From Actinomyces bovis (lineage in GTDB: Bacteria; Actinomycetota; Actinomycetes; Actinomycetales; Actinomycetaceae), in the NCBI RefSeq assembly GCF_900444995.1, contig NZ_UAPQ01000001.1, positions 620,001-684,000 of the forward strand: a DNA stretch of 64,000 nt. Reading direction: 5' to 3'. The notes under the pieces were generated by a model. It did not search any database and was not told the origin of the DNA. It worked only from the letters and a program-made list of their open reading frames with translations. Of this stretch, positions 19,579 to 27,731 are shown in pieces. The translations under genes were made by a program, and so were the position numbers. Each line of letters opens with the position of its first letter. Position 1 is the first letter of the stretch.

Positions 19579-19629
19579 TGCTCCTCCTATCGCTTTCAGT
19601 AATTAACAGCATACTCCACCGAGATAACT

Positions 19630-21074
19630 GGCTTTTCTCAGTTGAGGGTGTAGGTCGAGCCGCGGCGGGGGCGGTGGGGGTGGGTGCGTCGGTGCTGGGG
19701 TAGGGGTCGAGGCCTGCCGAAGATGAAGGTTCCTACACCGCTGATCTGGAAGACCTCGACATGCGCGACGCTACCTTCACTACCCCCGACGTGACCACCT
19801 TCGCCGGGCTGGATGACCTGGGCCTGCAGGCCGTCGGGCAACGCGTGGACCAGGATCGGGCGGTGCTGGCCTGCCGTGTCGTCGCGCAGGATCGGTGGTG
19901 TCGCCGGTGTGGGTGCCAGGGGCGGGTGCGGGACAGCACCGTGCGTGAACTCGCCCACGCGCCGCTGGGGTGGCGCCCCACGATCCTGCGGGTGCGGCTG
20001 CGCTGCTACCGCTGCACCGGGTGCGGGCAGGTGTGGCGCCAGGACCTCTCCTGCGCGGCGGCCCCGCGGTCCAAGCTCACCCGTACCGCGTTGGCGTGGG
20101 CGCTGGAAGGGCTCGTCGTCGCCCACCTGTCCATGTCTGGCATCGCCGAGGCGCTCGGGGTGGCGTGGGACACCGCGAACACCGCCGTCCTGGCCGAGGG
20201 TCGCAGGGTCCTGATCAGCGACAACACCCGCTTCGAGGGCGTGAAAGTCATCGGCGTGGACGAGCACGTGTGGCGTCACACCCGCAAGGGCGACAAGTAC
20301 GTCACCGTCATCATCGACCTCACCGGTGTACGCGACGGGACCGGGACCGCTCGGCTGCTCGACATGATCGAGGGCCGGTCCAAGGCCGTGTTCAAGACCT
20401 GGCTGGGCCAGCGCGACCAGGCCTGGCGCGATGGCATCGAGGCCATCGCCATGGACGGATTCACGGGTTTCAAGACCGCTGCCGTCGAGGAGGTCCCACA
20501 GGCGGTGACGGTGATGGACCCCTTCCACGTGGTCCACCTAGCCGCCGATGTCCTGGACGAGTGCCGACGTCGCACCCAGCAGGACATCTTCGGCCGCCGT
20601 GGCCGCGCCGGCGACCCGCTGTACCGGGCCCGTCGCAGCCTGCACACCGGCGCCGACCTGCTCACCGACCGGGCGAAGACGCGCCTGCAGGACTTGTTCG
20701 CCGATGAGCGTCACACCGCGGTCGAGGTCACCTGGAGCGTCTATCAGCGGATGATCGCCGCCTACCGCGACCCCGACCGAGCGACCGGGAAGGCCACCAT
20801 GACCGCGCTCATCGACACCATCGCCACCGGTGTCCCGGCCGGGCTGCCCGAGGTCGCCCGCCTGGGATGCACCCTGGCTCGACGCGCCGACGACGTGCTC
20901 GCGTTCTTCGACCGCCCTGGCACATCCAACGGCCCCACAGAAGCGATCAACGGCCGCCTGGAACACCTGCGCGGCATCGCCCCGGGCTTGCGCAACCTCA
21001 CCCACTACATCGCCCGCAGCCTCCTGGAAGCCGACGGGTTCAAACGACACCTACACCGTTGATTGGGAAGAGCC
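19630..21074 (+). mobile_element. ISL3-family insertion sequence, copy 2
   Basis: A 1445-bp element with the same ends and the same encoded protein as copy 1, in opposite orientation. The left end GGCTTTTCTCAGTTGAGGG faces the cargo, and the right end ...GATTGGGAAGAGCC faces the adhesin. A G-run stretch at about 19667-19709 lies between the inner end and the transposase start. Confidence 0.92.
19761..21062 (+). CDS. ISL3 family transposase, copy 2
   Basis: The 433-residue protein is residue-for-residue identical to that of copy 1, with intact zinc fingers and DDE core. The stop codon is 12 bp from the outer IS end. Its presence on the opposite strand supplies both ends needed to mobilise the whole composite unit. 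Confidence 0.95.
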   Translation: MRDATFTTPDVTTFAGLDDLGLQAVGQRVDQDRAVLACRVVAQDRWCRRCGCQGRVRDSTVRELAHAPLGWRPTILRVRLRCYRCTGCGQVWRQDLSCAAAPRSKLTRTALAWALEGLVVAHLSMSGIAEALGVAWDTANTAVLAEGRRVLISDNTRFEGVKVIGVDEHVWRHTRKGDKYVTVIIDLTGVRDGTGTARLLDMIEGRSKAVFKTWLGQRDQAWRDGIEAIAMDGFTGFKTAAVEEVPQAVTVMDPFHVVHLAADVLDECRRRTQQDIFGRRGRAGDPLYRARRSLHTGADLLTDRAKTRLQDLFADERHTAVEVTWSVYQRMIAAYRDPDRATGKATMTALIDTIATGVPAGLPEVARLGCTLARRADDVLAFFDRPGTSNGPTEAINGRLEHLRGIAPGLRNLTHYIARSLLEADGFKRHLHR

Positions 21075-21082
21075 GTTCTTCG
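21075..21082. repeat. Right 8-bp flank of the composite transposon
   Basis: GTTCTTCG, 7/8 identical to the left flank CTTCTTCG. Dropping one copy restores the frame of the interrupted adhesin. Confidence 0.65.
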
Positions 21083-21441
21083 TTGCCGTCGTATAGGGAG
21101 AACTTGTCCGAACCCAGGTAAACCACCAGTTCCGAGGGAATAGTAAAGGTGAAGGTGCTTCCCTCACGCGCATCCTTGTCACTCTTCCACGAGAACTGAA
21201 GCTGCGCAAAGCCGTTGCTCTGGCTGTAGAAGAGGCCATTCTTAAGATCTCCCTGCTTTCAGGACAGGTTGGAGATCGTGCCAACTCAGCGGGCGGCAAC
21301 TGCGGGCGGAGTTACTGGACTGTGGGGCAGGGCGGTGAGGATTCCAAGCAGCAGAGCTTGGGTCATAAGGACAATGAGAAAGACACTTAGGCGGTGCTGT
21401 TTTCTGGGTTTACTGCGGTATATGAACTGTGTAGTACTCAT
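21075..21441 (-). pseudogene. Pilus-tip-type adhesin, 5' part with two in-frame TGA codons
   Basis: The ATG at 21441 begins a basic then hydrophobic signal peptide (MSTTQFIYRSKPRKQHR, then LSVFLIVLMTQALLLGILTA) ending near PPAVAAR. TGA follows at once, and a second TGA comes after VGTISNLS. The same frame then continues KQGDLKNGLFYSQSNGFAQ and runs to FSLYDGNEE at the transposon junction. The stops stand where Trp would fit (for example NLSWKQGDLKNG), suggesting TGG to TGA changes. Together with the 3' part it was a secreted, sortase-anchored adhesin downstream of the pilin gene. Confidence 0.75.
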
Positions 21442-21540
21442 TTTGCTGGTGCTGTCCTATATCAGGGTTATTTGTTATCTAGGAGGGCCAGTCACCGCTA
21501 ATGCCGTCGGCGGGTGACTTATTCAGGTGCAGGCGCGCGT

Positions 21541-21587
21541 TTTCGTGTGAGCGGTGCGGCGCTACACCACACCGCTCACACGAAAAA
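21541..21587 (-). terminator. Perfect 17-bp stem hairpin after the pilin gene
   Basis: TTTTCGTGTGAGCGGTG and CACCGCTCACACGAAAA pair perfectly around 13 nt, 14 bp past the pilin stop. It belongs to the same hairpin family as 1982-2026 and 13908-13944. Confidence 0.75.
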
Positions 21588-21600
21588 GCAGAGTTGGGCC

Positions 21601-23208
21601 TCAGGCGGCGGCAGCGTCCTCACGCCTGCGCCTGACTATGGCCAGTCCTACGGCTAGGCCCAGAAGGCCGACACCTGCGGCAGTCACTAGCTGACCGGCT
21701 AAACCGGTGATGGCCAGAGGGTTGCGGGGACGCTTCTGGTTCTGGATGACGATCTCCGCGGCGTTATTCGCCTCACCGGGAGTCACTTTGACTGGGGTGA
21801 GTGCGTCGCGCCCGCTAGGCAGCTTGTATCCCCGCGGCGCTTCAATCTCTTTGAGGACGTAGCAGCGGTGGTGGTTGTCGTGTTCCCAGACGCTCTCGCC
21901 GTATTCGGCAGCGCCTGCTGCTTTGGAGGCCTCGCCCTTGTCAACAAAGAGTCCCGCGATCCTCACGACGCCGTCGGCGTCGCTGGTAAAGGTTTTCTCG
22001 CCAGCAACGGTCAGGGCCTCGCCGTCGGTTTCCTGGGTGCAGGTGTTTCCGTAGGCGGCCTTGGCGTTGTAGACCTCAAACTTGGCGCCAGCGAGGCTCT
22101 TGCCGCCCTCCTTGTCCTGCTTGGTTGCTGCTAGACCACCCCAGGAGGAGAAGACTTTCTTGGCGGGCTGCGGTACCTCACCGGGGGGCGGGGTCAGGGG
22201 AGGCTCGTCGGGCGGGTTCTCGCCGGGCCGGGTGTCCACGTGGGTCTCAGCCGAGTTGGATACCTCGCCAACCCGGATTGCCTTGGTCACCAGGGTTACG
22301 ACCAGTCGCTTGCCCTGGCGCTGCTTGATTTCCGTCAGCCCTTTTTTGGTCAGGGACACGTAGATTTTGCCGTCCTGGACGGTCACCTTGTAGTCCACGT
22401 CCCGGGCAAAGGTGTCTTCCCCAACCTTCACGTCGGAGACCGTGACGGAGTCGTAGGGCTGCCCCTCCCCCATGATGTCCACGACTATGAACTGACTAAA
22501 GCTGAATCCGGGGTCCAGCACCGGGATGGTCTGGCCCACCTCGTAGTTCAGCTGGCCGTCGTTATCCAGACCGTGGTTGGAGACGCGGACGGTCTTGGTG
22601 GGTGCGTCCGCGAGGCGGTTCTTGGGGTAGACGTTGACGTCGTAGATCCAGGGGCCGTCTTGGCCGGGGAAGGGGACGGTCGCTACGAAGGGCAGGCTCT
22701 TCTGCACCACATTTGCGGGCGTGGCGGTCTCGCACACCAGGTAGGCGGCTACGGGCAGTTTGGCGATGGTCGCCTGGCCAAGGTTGTCCGTCGCTGGCGA
22801 GTCTTGCCCCTGCCCGAATACGGCGTCCTGCCCGCCAGGCAGCTTCAGGGCGGGGTTCTTGGAGCCTGCGCCGCAGGCGCTGGACGGCACCTCAAGGCCC
22901 TTGAGAGCGTCCCAGGCAGCCGAGGTACGCAGGTCCAGGCTGGTGATTGGGAAGGCGGTGAATACGACCCCTTGAACTCCTTCAGCCTTGACTTCGGTCT
23001 TGCCGTCGGGGGTGCCTGCCCGGTCCTGGCTGCCGCTGACGTGCTTGTGGATTACCAGAGAGCCGACGGCGTCGTGGTTGATATTGCCTAGGGCACTGCC
23101 CTCGGCTGCGGCGGTTGTGGGGATCAGGCCTAGGCCAGCGGCAGCTAGCGCGGCGGCCCCGATGCCTACAGCTGCGTGCCTGGTAAGGCTACGAACAGCG
23201 ATTTTCAT
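21601..23208 (-). CDS. Fimbrial shaft-type pilin, LAITG sorting signal
   Basis: The 535-residue pilin has a signal peptide (about residues 1-35, ending TTAAAEG) and the pilin motif WIYDVNVYPKN with the polymerising lysine at K196. A Pro-rich hinge with PPDEPPLTPPPGE is followed by a C-terminal SpaA-like domain with the E-box YVLKEIEAPRGY. The non-canonical sorting signal LAITG is at 498-502. ATG at 23208 (MKIAVRSL) was chosen for its signal peptide; the frame is open a further 18 codons upstream. It resembles FimA/FimP-type pilins. Its likely polymerase is the sortase at 27732-28739, two genes upstream. Confidence 0.88.
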   Translation of the reverse strand: MKIAVRSLTRHAAVGIGAAALAAAGLGLIPTTAAAEGSALGNINHDAVGSLVIHKHVSGSQDRAGTPDGKTEVKAEGVQGVVFTAFPITSLDLRTSAAWDALKGLEVPSSACGAGSKNPALKLPGGQDAVFGQGQDSPATDNLGQATIAKLPVAAYLVCETATPANVVQKSLPFVATVPFPGQDGPWIYDVNVYPKNRLADAPTKTVRVSNHGLDNDGQLNYEVGQTIPVLDPGFSFSQFIVVDIMGEGQPYDSVTVSDVKVGEDTFARDVDYKVTVQDGKIYVSLTKKGLTEIKQRQGKRLVVTLVTKAIRVGEVSNSAETHVDTRPGENPPDEPPLTPPPGEVPQPAKKVFSSWGGLAATKQDKEGGKSLAGAKFEVYNAKAAYGNTCTQETDGEALTVAGEKTFTSDADGVVRIAGLFVDKGEASKAAGAAEYGESVWEHDNHHRCYVLKEIEAPRGYKLPSGRDALTPVKVTPGEANNAAEIVIQNQKRPRNPLAITGLAGQLVTAAGVGLLGLAVGLAIVRRRREDAAAA

Positions 23209-23274
23209 TGGCGCTTCTTTCAATGGAAGTACTAAAGGGCGGGGATTGAATGCTGCGGGCAATAGGCGTCCCCC

Positions 23275-26200
23275 TCAGGCGGCCTTCTGGCTTTGCCGCC
23301 AGGCGCGCAGAGCCAGCACGCCGGACCCTCCCAGCAGTACCGCAGCCGCCAGCACATGCGGCAGGAACCCGGCCCCACCCGACAGGGGCAGACGTGCCGC
23401 CTCAATGTCCTTGATGGTGAGGGTGTCCGCCACCGCCGGGTCCGCCACCGCCGACGCCGTCGCCGTGGAGACACCCAGCTTGTTGCCGTTGAGCACCTGG
23501 ATACCGGTGGCCGTGACCTTCACGTGCACGGGGTTCGCGAGCAGGGTGTGCCCGGCCGGGGCCACTTTCTCCACCAGCCAGTATTCACGGTTGATGAGCT
23601 GGGGAGCCACGTTGAACTCGCCCTTGGTCCCCGTGGGGGTCACGGCCAGGGGCACCGGAGTGGCCCCCGCAGCTGAGGGGTCCGTGGAGTACAGGTCGAA
23701 GGCGGCTCCGTCCAGGTTCCCCTGAGAGCCGGTCTTGATGACCATGAAGCCGCGCTTGCCGGCGTTCGCGTCCACGTCCACGCAGGCCTTGTTGTGATTG
23801 GGGCCGGTGGCCACGTCCTTGCCGGGGTCGGTGATGAGCTTGTTGAGCAGGCCGTGGCCGTCTTCGAACTCGCCGCCGTTGTTGGTCTTGCAGGCCAGCG
23901 CGGACTCGTCGTAGTTCGGGTTGGAGGGGTCCACGGTGACGTTCATGGTGACCACCCAGGTGAGGGTCCGGCCTGAGTGAATGGTTTCACCGTTGTCCAG
24001 CCGGTAGGAGCCGTTCGCGGCGGTCACTTCCTGGGCGGGGCTCCCGTCCTTGGAGACGGTCACCTTGTTGACCACCAGGCCGGGTGCGAAGGCGGGCCGG
24101 TCGGTGATTGTGCCGGTGGCGCCGGGCAGGGCGCCCTGGTTCTCCACGGTGATGGTGTAGCCGACGTCGAAGGTGGAGCCGGGGCCGGGGCGGGTGGTGA
24201 CCGTCTTGTTGAAGTGCAGTAGGGCGGTGGTGGACAGGCAGGCGGTGTCGTTGTCGGTGCCGTCGACGTCCCCTGCCATGATGGCGGTGTTCACCAGGCC
24301 GGCGGGTTTGCCGTCGGCGCGGGTCTTGCCGCAGGTGTAGTCCTCGGTGGTGAAGCCGGGGGCGTAGGGGTCCACGGTGAAGTGGACCTGCACCCCGAGC
24401 ACGCGGGTGCCGCCGTCGGCCTGTCCGGCAGGGGCTTGGGCGAGAGGCTGCCCGGAGCCCGCTGCGGCCAGCACGAAGCCCTTGGGGTCGGTGAGCTCGG
24501 CCCCGGTGATGGTCTTGACCAGGTTGCCGTTCTCGCGCACCTCCGCCTTAGTGACCTTGGCGGAGGCGGGCAGGCCGAGCTGGTCGCGCACGTCGTTGAT
24601 GATGGTGGAGTCCACGTGGGAGTGGTTGGTGACGGTGACCGTGTAGGCGGCGGTGTATCCGCTTCCGTCCAGGGAGCGGGTTACGGCGCCGGCTTCTTTC
24701 CTCACGGAGAACTTGGGGTTGGCGGGCACGGAGCCGCAGGCCTTGGCGGCGACGGCGTTGGCGTCGCCCTTGGTGGTCAGGCCGGCGGTGTTGAACACGG
24801 CCTTGCCGTTGGTGGCGGCGTTGGCGTCGCAGGTCTCGCCTGCCGCCAGGCCGGGGAGGCCGGGGTCGGGTGCGGAGACGTTCATGACCGCCGTGTAGGT
24901 GTGGGTGCCTGCGGCGGGCAGGGTGACGTCGCTGATGGTCCAGCTGGTGGTGCCTGCGGGCACGGCTACGACGGTGCCGTCGTCGCGGGTGATGGTGGTG
25001 GTGTTCACGGTGGTGCCCGCCGGGAGCTGCACGGTGTCCGTGAGGGTGTAGGTCAGCGGCGCGGCGGTGGAGGGGTTCTTGACGGTGACCTTGTAGGTCT
25101 GGTCGAAGGTGTCCTTCCCGCCCACTTGGGCGGCGGCCTTGGCCACGGACTCGAAGCTCTTGGTCACGCCGGCGTGCGGGATGACGGTGTTGGTGACGGT
25201 GACGGAGAGGTCTCCGTTGGTGGTGTCGGGGACGGTGAACTCCACTCCCGGCCCGTTGCCGCCTGCTGCCGCTACCGGTTTGGTGGCCACGGGCTGGTTC
25301 GCACCGTTCCTGCCGACGGTGACGGCGAAGGCGGGGGCGCCCCAGGTGAGGGTTCCGGAGTCGGCGGCCGGGGTGCTCAGGTGGGCGTCGGTGAGCTGCT
25401 GCTCGGTGACGGTGCAGGTGGCGCCGACCTTCATGGCGGCGAGGTTCACGGGGGTGCCGTTGGCGGGGGCCTTGGCTGTGCCGGTCTCGGCTGGTCCGCC
25501 TCCGGGCGGGGTGCAGGAGTAGGAGAGTTGGTACTCGGTGGGTTTGGCGGCGTCGGTGGCCCCGGTAACGGTCTTGGTGGCGTTTACTGGGGTGGTGTCG
25601 GTTTTGTGGTGGATGGTGCAGGTGGCGTTGGCGCCCTCACCGAGAACGGCGTAGGTGGTTCCGTTGTCCTTGCGGACGGTGGCTCCGGTGCAGGTCCAGT
25701 CCCCGTTTTGGACGTATCCGTTGGGACCGCCGGTGGTGGAGAGCACGTAGGTGCCTCCTGTGGTTTTCTGACTGGTGACTGAAGCGGTGTTGGCGGCGCC
25801 AGTGATGATCTTCTGGCCAAACAGTCCGGCTTCTTTGGGGGTGGCGGTGAGGGTCCATTCAGTGGGGGAAGCACTGCCGGAATCGACTATGTTTTTGAGA
25901 GTAAGCTGGCCAGTGGCCAGGATGTACTCGTTGTGCCAGGTGCAGTTCACGGCTGCTTGCTGGAAGTTGACGGCGAGCTCGCTCTGGTCCAGGCGCAGGG
26001 AGCGGTTGGTGAGGTCAACGTTGTTTGAGCGGTCCAGGCGTCCGCCGCCGTGCTTGGCGTTCATGAGGAGCGGGTCGTGGGGCGGGTGGGTGAATAGGCA
26101 GTCGATGCCGTTGAGGTACCAGCCGGAGATGGTGACGGTGCCGTCTGCCTGCACCTTGGCCTGCTTTGTTTGTGCGTCCTGGGTGGCTGAGGCCAAGTCG

Positions 26201-27492
26201 TTGGGGGCTAGGAGGGTGTAGACCTGGGACTGAGCGGAGCGTCCAGCCTCTCCCCAGCTGGTGGGGGTCAGGCTGTCCAGTTTTTTACCCCAGTGCTCCT
26301 TGCCGTAGGACCCAGGTGCTGAGGTGTTGCTGTAGTCGAAGCGAGGCGGGTTGCCCAATTGGTTACGGACGGATTCATCTGCTTTGGCGTCAGTCTGAAA
26401 AGTGATTGGCCGCAGCTGCTCGATGGAGCCATAGAGGCAGCCATAAGAAGTCCTTTTCTCAGGGGTCACGAAGAACTCGTTGACGTAGGCGTTTTCCGCT
26501 AGCTCGGTTGAACACTGCTCGTTTTCACCGTTGAAGGTAAAGCCCCAAATCTTGAGCTGGTACTCGATACCGGTGGCGGGGTCACGCCAGGTGGTTTGGG
26601 AGCGGTCTGATCTGATGCTGAGGTAGTCGTCAGAGCAGGCTTGCCCCCAAGCGTCGTGCAGGGTCACCTTGTCGTCGTCGGAGTAGAAGTAGTAGTCACC
26701 AGCGGAGGACTTGTAGAGGGGCTTCCCGTTGTAGTCGTAGATATACTGCCCACCTACACGCCCCACCTGATGGTTCTGGTTGAAAGCATACTTGGTTTTA
26801 ACTCGCGTATCACGTTCCTTGTGCCCTCCACCGTTGGAGCCGATGACCATATGGCCGTATTGATCTAGCTCTGCCGTACAGTCATTGACTGTATCCTCCT
26901 CCGCCCAGGGGAAGTCAGAGTTGATTGTACCAGCTGTCTTGATCTCGAAAGAGCCACTGTATACTGCAGGTTTACTGGTGTTGTTGCCGGAGAAGATTGG
27001 CTGATTGTTGTGACGCATGGTGCCCAGTAGGAAGGGTTCGCCAGCGTTGACGGTGGTTGTTTTAGACGGTTTTAGGGACATGGAGCTTTGGCGTCCCTGC
27101 ATAGGATCTGTGCCATAGCTATTTGGGCACTTGTCTGCTTCGGGCTGACCATAACTGACAGCGGCGTACTTGCCAGAACTGCCTGTCACAATCCCGGTGG
27201 AGCTATTGGTTTCTCTCCCGGCTCCGTAGTAGTGAAAGCAAGGCTTGTCCGGCCTGTGGGAGGCTTCAACGTTTTTTAGCACCACAGAGGTGTCACCCAA
27301 AGGCACGACGAGCGGGCCGGCGGCCTCGGCGCTGGGGATGACAAAAGGCGCGAGCACTGCGCCGCCCAGGGCGAGGGTCAGGACCGTGGCCATGGCCGCG
27401 ATGGTGCGGCGGACCCCCCAGGGGTTGCGCGCTTTGCACCTGTGGGGTGCAACCGGGGCAGCTTCACTCGGGTGCGGGGCTGGAGTCGTCAT
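23275..27492 (-). CDS. Large fimbria-associated surface adhesin, 1405 residues
   Basis: A signal-peptide region lies near residues 28-58 (AMATVLTLALGGAVLAPFVI). The N-terminal ~500 residues form an adhesin-like region with several cysteines. DUF5979-like and DUF11-like Ig-type repeats follow (for example TPVNATKTVTGATDAAKPTE and SFESVAKAAAQVGGKDTFDQ), then a final SpaA-like domain with VEKVAPAGH. The sorting signal is the variant LPLSG at 1368-1372 plus a membrane helix and basic tail. It lies just upstream of the 535-residue pilin, as tip adhesins (FimQ/FimB type) do in Actinomyces fimbrial operons. The ligand is unknown. Confidence 0.85.
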   Translation of the reverse strand: MTTPAPHPSEAAPVAPHRCKARNPWGVRRTIAAMATVLTLALGGAVLAPFVIPSAEAAGPLVVPLGDTSVVLKNVEASHRPDKPCFHYYGAGRETNSSTGIVTGSSGKYAAVSYGQPEADKCPNSYGTDPMQGRQSSMSLKPSKTTTVNAGEPFLLGTMRHNNQPIFSGNNTSKPAVYSGSFEIKTAGTINSDFPWAEEDTVNDCTAELDQYGHMVIGSNGGGHKERDTRVKTKYAFNQNHQVGRVGGQYIYDYNGKPLYKSSAGDYYFYSDDDKVTLHDAWGQACSDDYLSIRSDRSQTTWRDPATGIEYQLKIWGFTFNGENEQCSTELAENAYVNEFFVTPEKRTSYGCLYGSIEQLRPITFQTDAKADESVRNQLGNPPRFDYSNTSAPGSYGKEHWGKKLDSLTPTSWGEAGRSAQSQVYTLLAPNDLASATQDAQTKQAKVQADGTVTISGWYLNGIDCLFTHPPHDPLLMNAKHGGGRLDRSNNVDLTNRSLRLDQSELAVNFQQAAVNCTWHNEYILATGQLTLKNIVDSGSASPTEWTLTATPKEAGLFGQKIITGAANTASVTSQKTTGGTYVLSTTGGPNGYVQNGDWTCTGATVRKDNGTTYAVLGEGANATCTIHHKTDTTPVNATKTVTGATDAAKPTEYQLSYSCTPPGGGPAETGTAKAPANGTPVNLAAMKVGATCTVTEQQLTDAHLSTPAADSGTLTWGAPAFAVTVGRNGANQPVATKPVAAAGGNGPGVEFTVPDTTNGDLSVTVTNTVIPHAGVTKSFESVAKAAAQVGGKDTFDQTYKVTVKNPSTAAPLTYTLTDTVQLPAGTTVNTTTITRDDGTVVAVPAGTTSWTISDVTLPAAGTHTYTAVMNVSAPDPGLPGLAAGETCDANAATNGKAVFNTAGLTTKGDANAVAAKACGSVPANPKFSVRKEAGAVTRSLDGSGYTAAYTVTVTNHSHVDSTIINDVRDQLGLPASAKVTKAEVRENGNLVKTITGAELTDPKGFVLAAAGSGQPLAQAPAGQADGGTRVLGVQVHFTVDPYAPGFTTEDYTCGKTRADGKPAGLVNTAIMAGDVDGTDNDTACLSTTALLHFNKTVTTRPGPGSTFDVGYTITVENQGALPGATGTITDRPAFAPGLVVNKVTVSKDGSPAQEVTAANGSYRLDNGETIHSGRTLTWVVTMNVTVDPSNPNYDESALACKTNNGGEFEDGHGLLNKLITDPGKDVATGPNHNKACVDVDANAGKRGFMVIKTGSQGNLDGAAFDLYSTDPSAAGATPVPLAVTPTGTKGEFNVAPQLINREYWLVEKVAPAGHTLLANPVHVKVTATGIQVLNGNKLGVSTATASAVADPAVADTLTIKDIEAARLPLSGGAGFLPHVLAAAVLLGGSGVLALRAWRQSQKAA

Positions 27493-27731
27493 ACATGAAA
27501 CCGTTCGTCGATACGTTCAGATGCTAAAAGTGCAGAAGTTAATCGGAATCTAACAGTAGGGACGCTAGCTCCCGCGCACGTTTCAGTAACACCCCTGCAT
27601 CAGCTTGGCGACTCTCCTAAACCCTACGTAAATCACCGAAATTACTACATCGCACTCAGGGCGCGGTGGCACCGTCGCCTCAGTGCGTAAGAGTCGTTTG
27701 GGAGGGCTCGGGGGCCGCAGGGCACGGGGGC

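Larger units (their letters stand above)
16250..21074. mobile_element. Composite transposon: inverted ISL3 copies around an ABC transporter
   Basis: The two IS copies lie tail-outward around 1.9 kb of cargo encoding an ABC ATPase and permease. Outer flanks form a 7/8 duplication while inner flanks do not match, which fits transposition of the whole 4825-bp unit. It interrupts the adhesin between codons for N-E-E and V-A-K-G. The cargo is visibly richer in A+T than the surrounding DNA, so it probably came from another genome. Confidence 0.8.

Noticed and set aside
19970-20707. 245-codon frame inside the transposase
   Set aside because: Alternate-frame shadow with Arg/His/Pro bias, present identically in both IS copies because the DNA is the same.
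21241-21441. TGA codons in the adhesin 5' part read as tryptophan or selenocysteine (recoding)
   Set aside because: All other genes in the window use TGA as a normal stop (for example secY, rplF, rpsE), and the same gene has a frameshift and an insertion, so decay is simpler.
24377-25782. Long plus-strand open frame opposite the 1405-residue adhesin
   Set aside because: Gly/Val-rich translation is the antisense of a high-GC gene with third-position GC bias; no start signal or domain.
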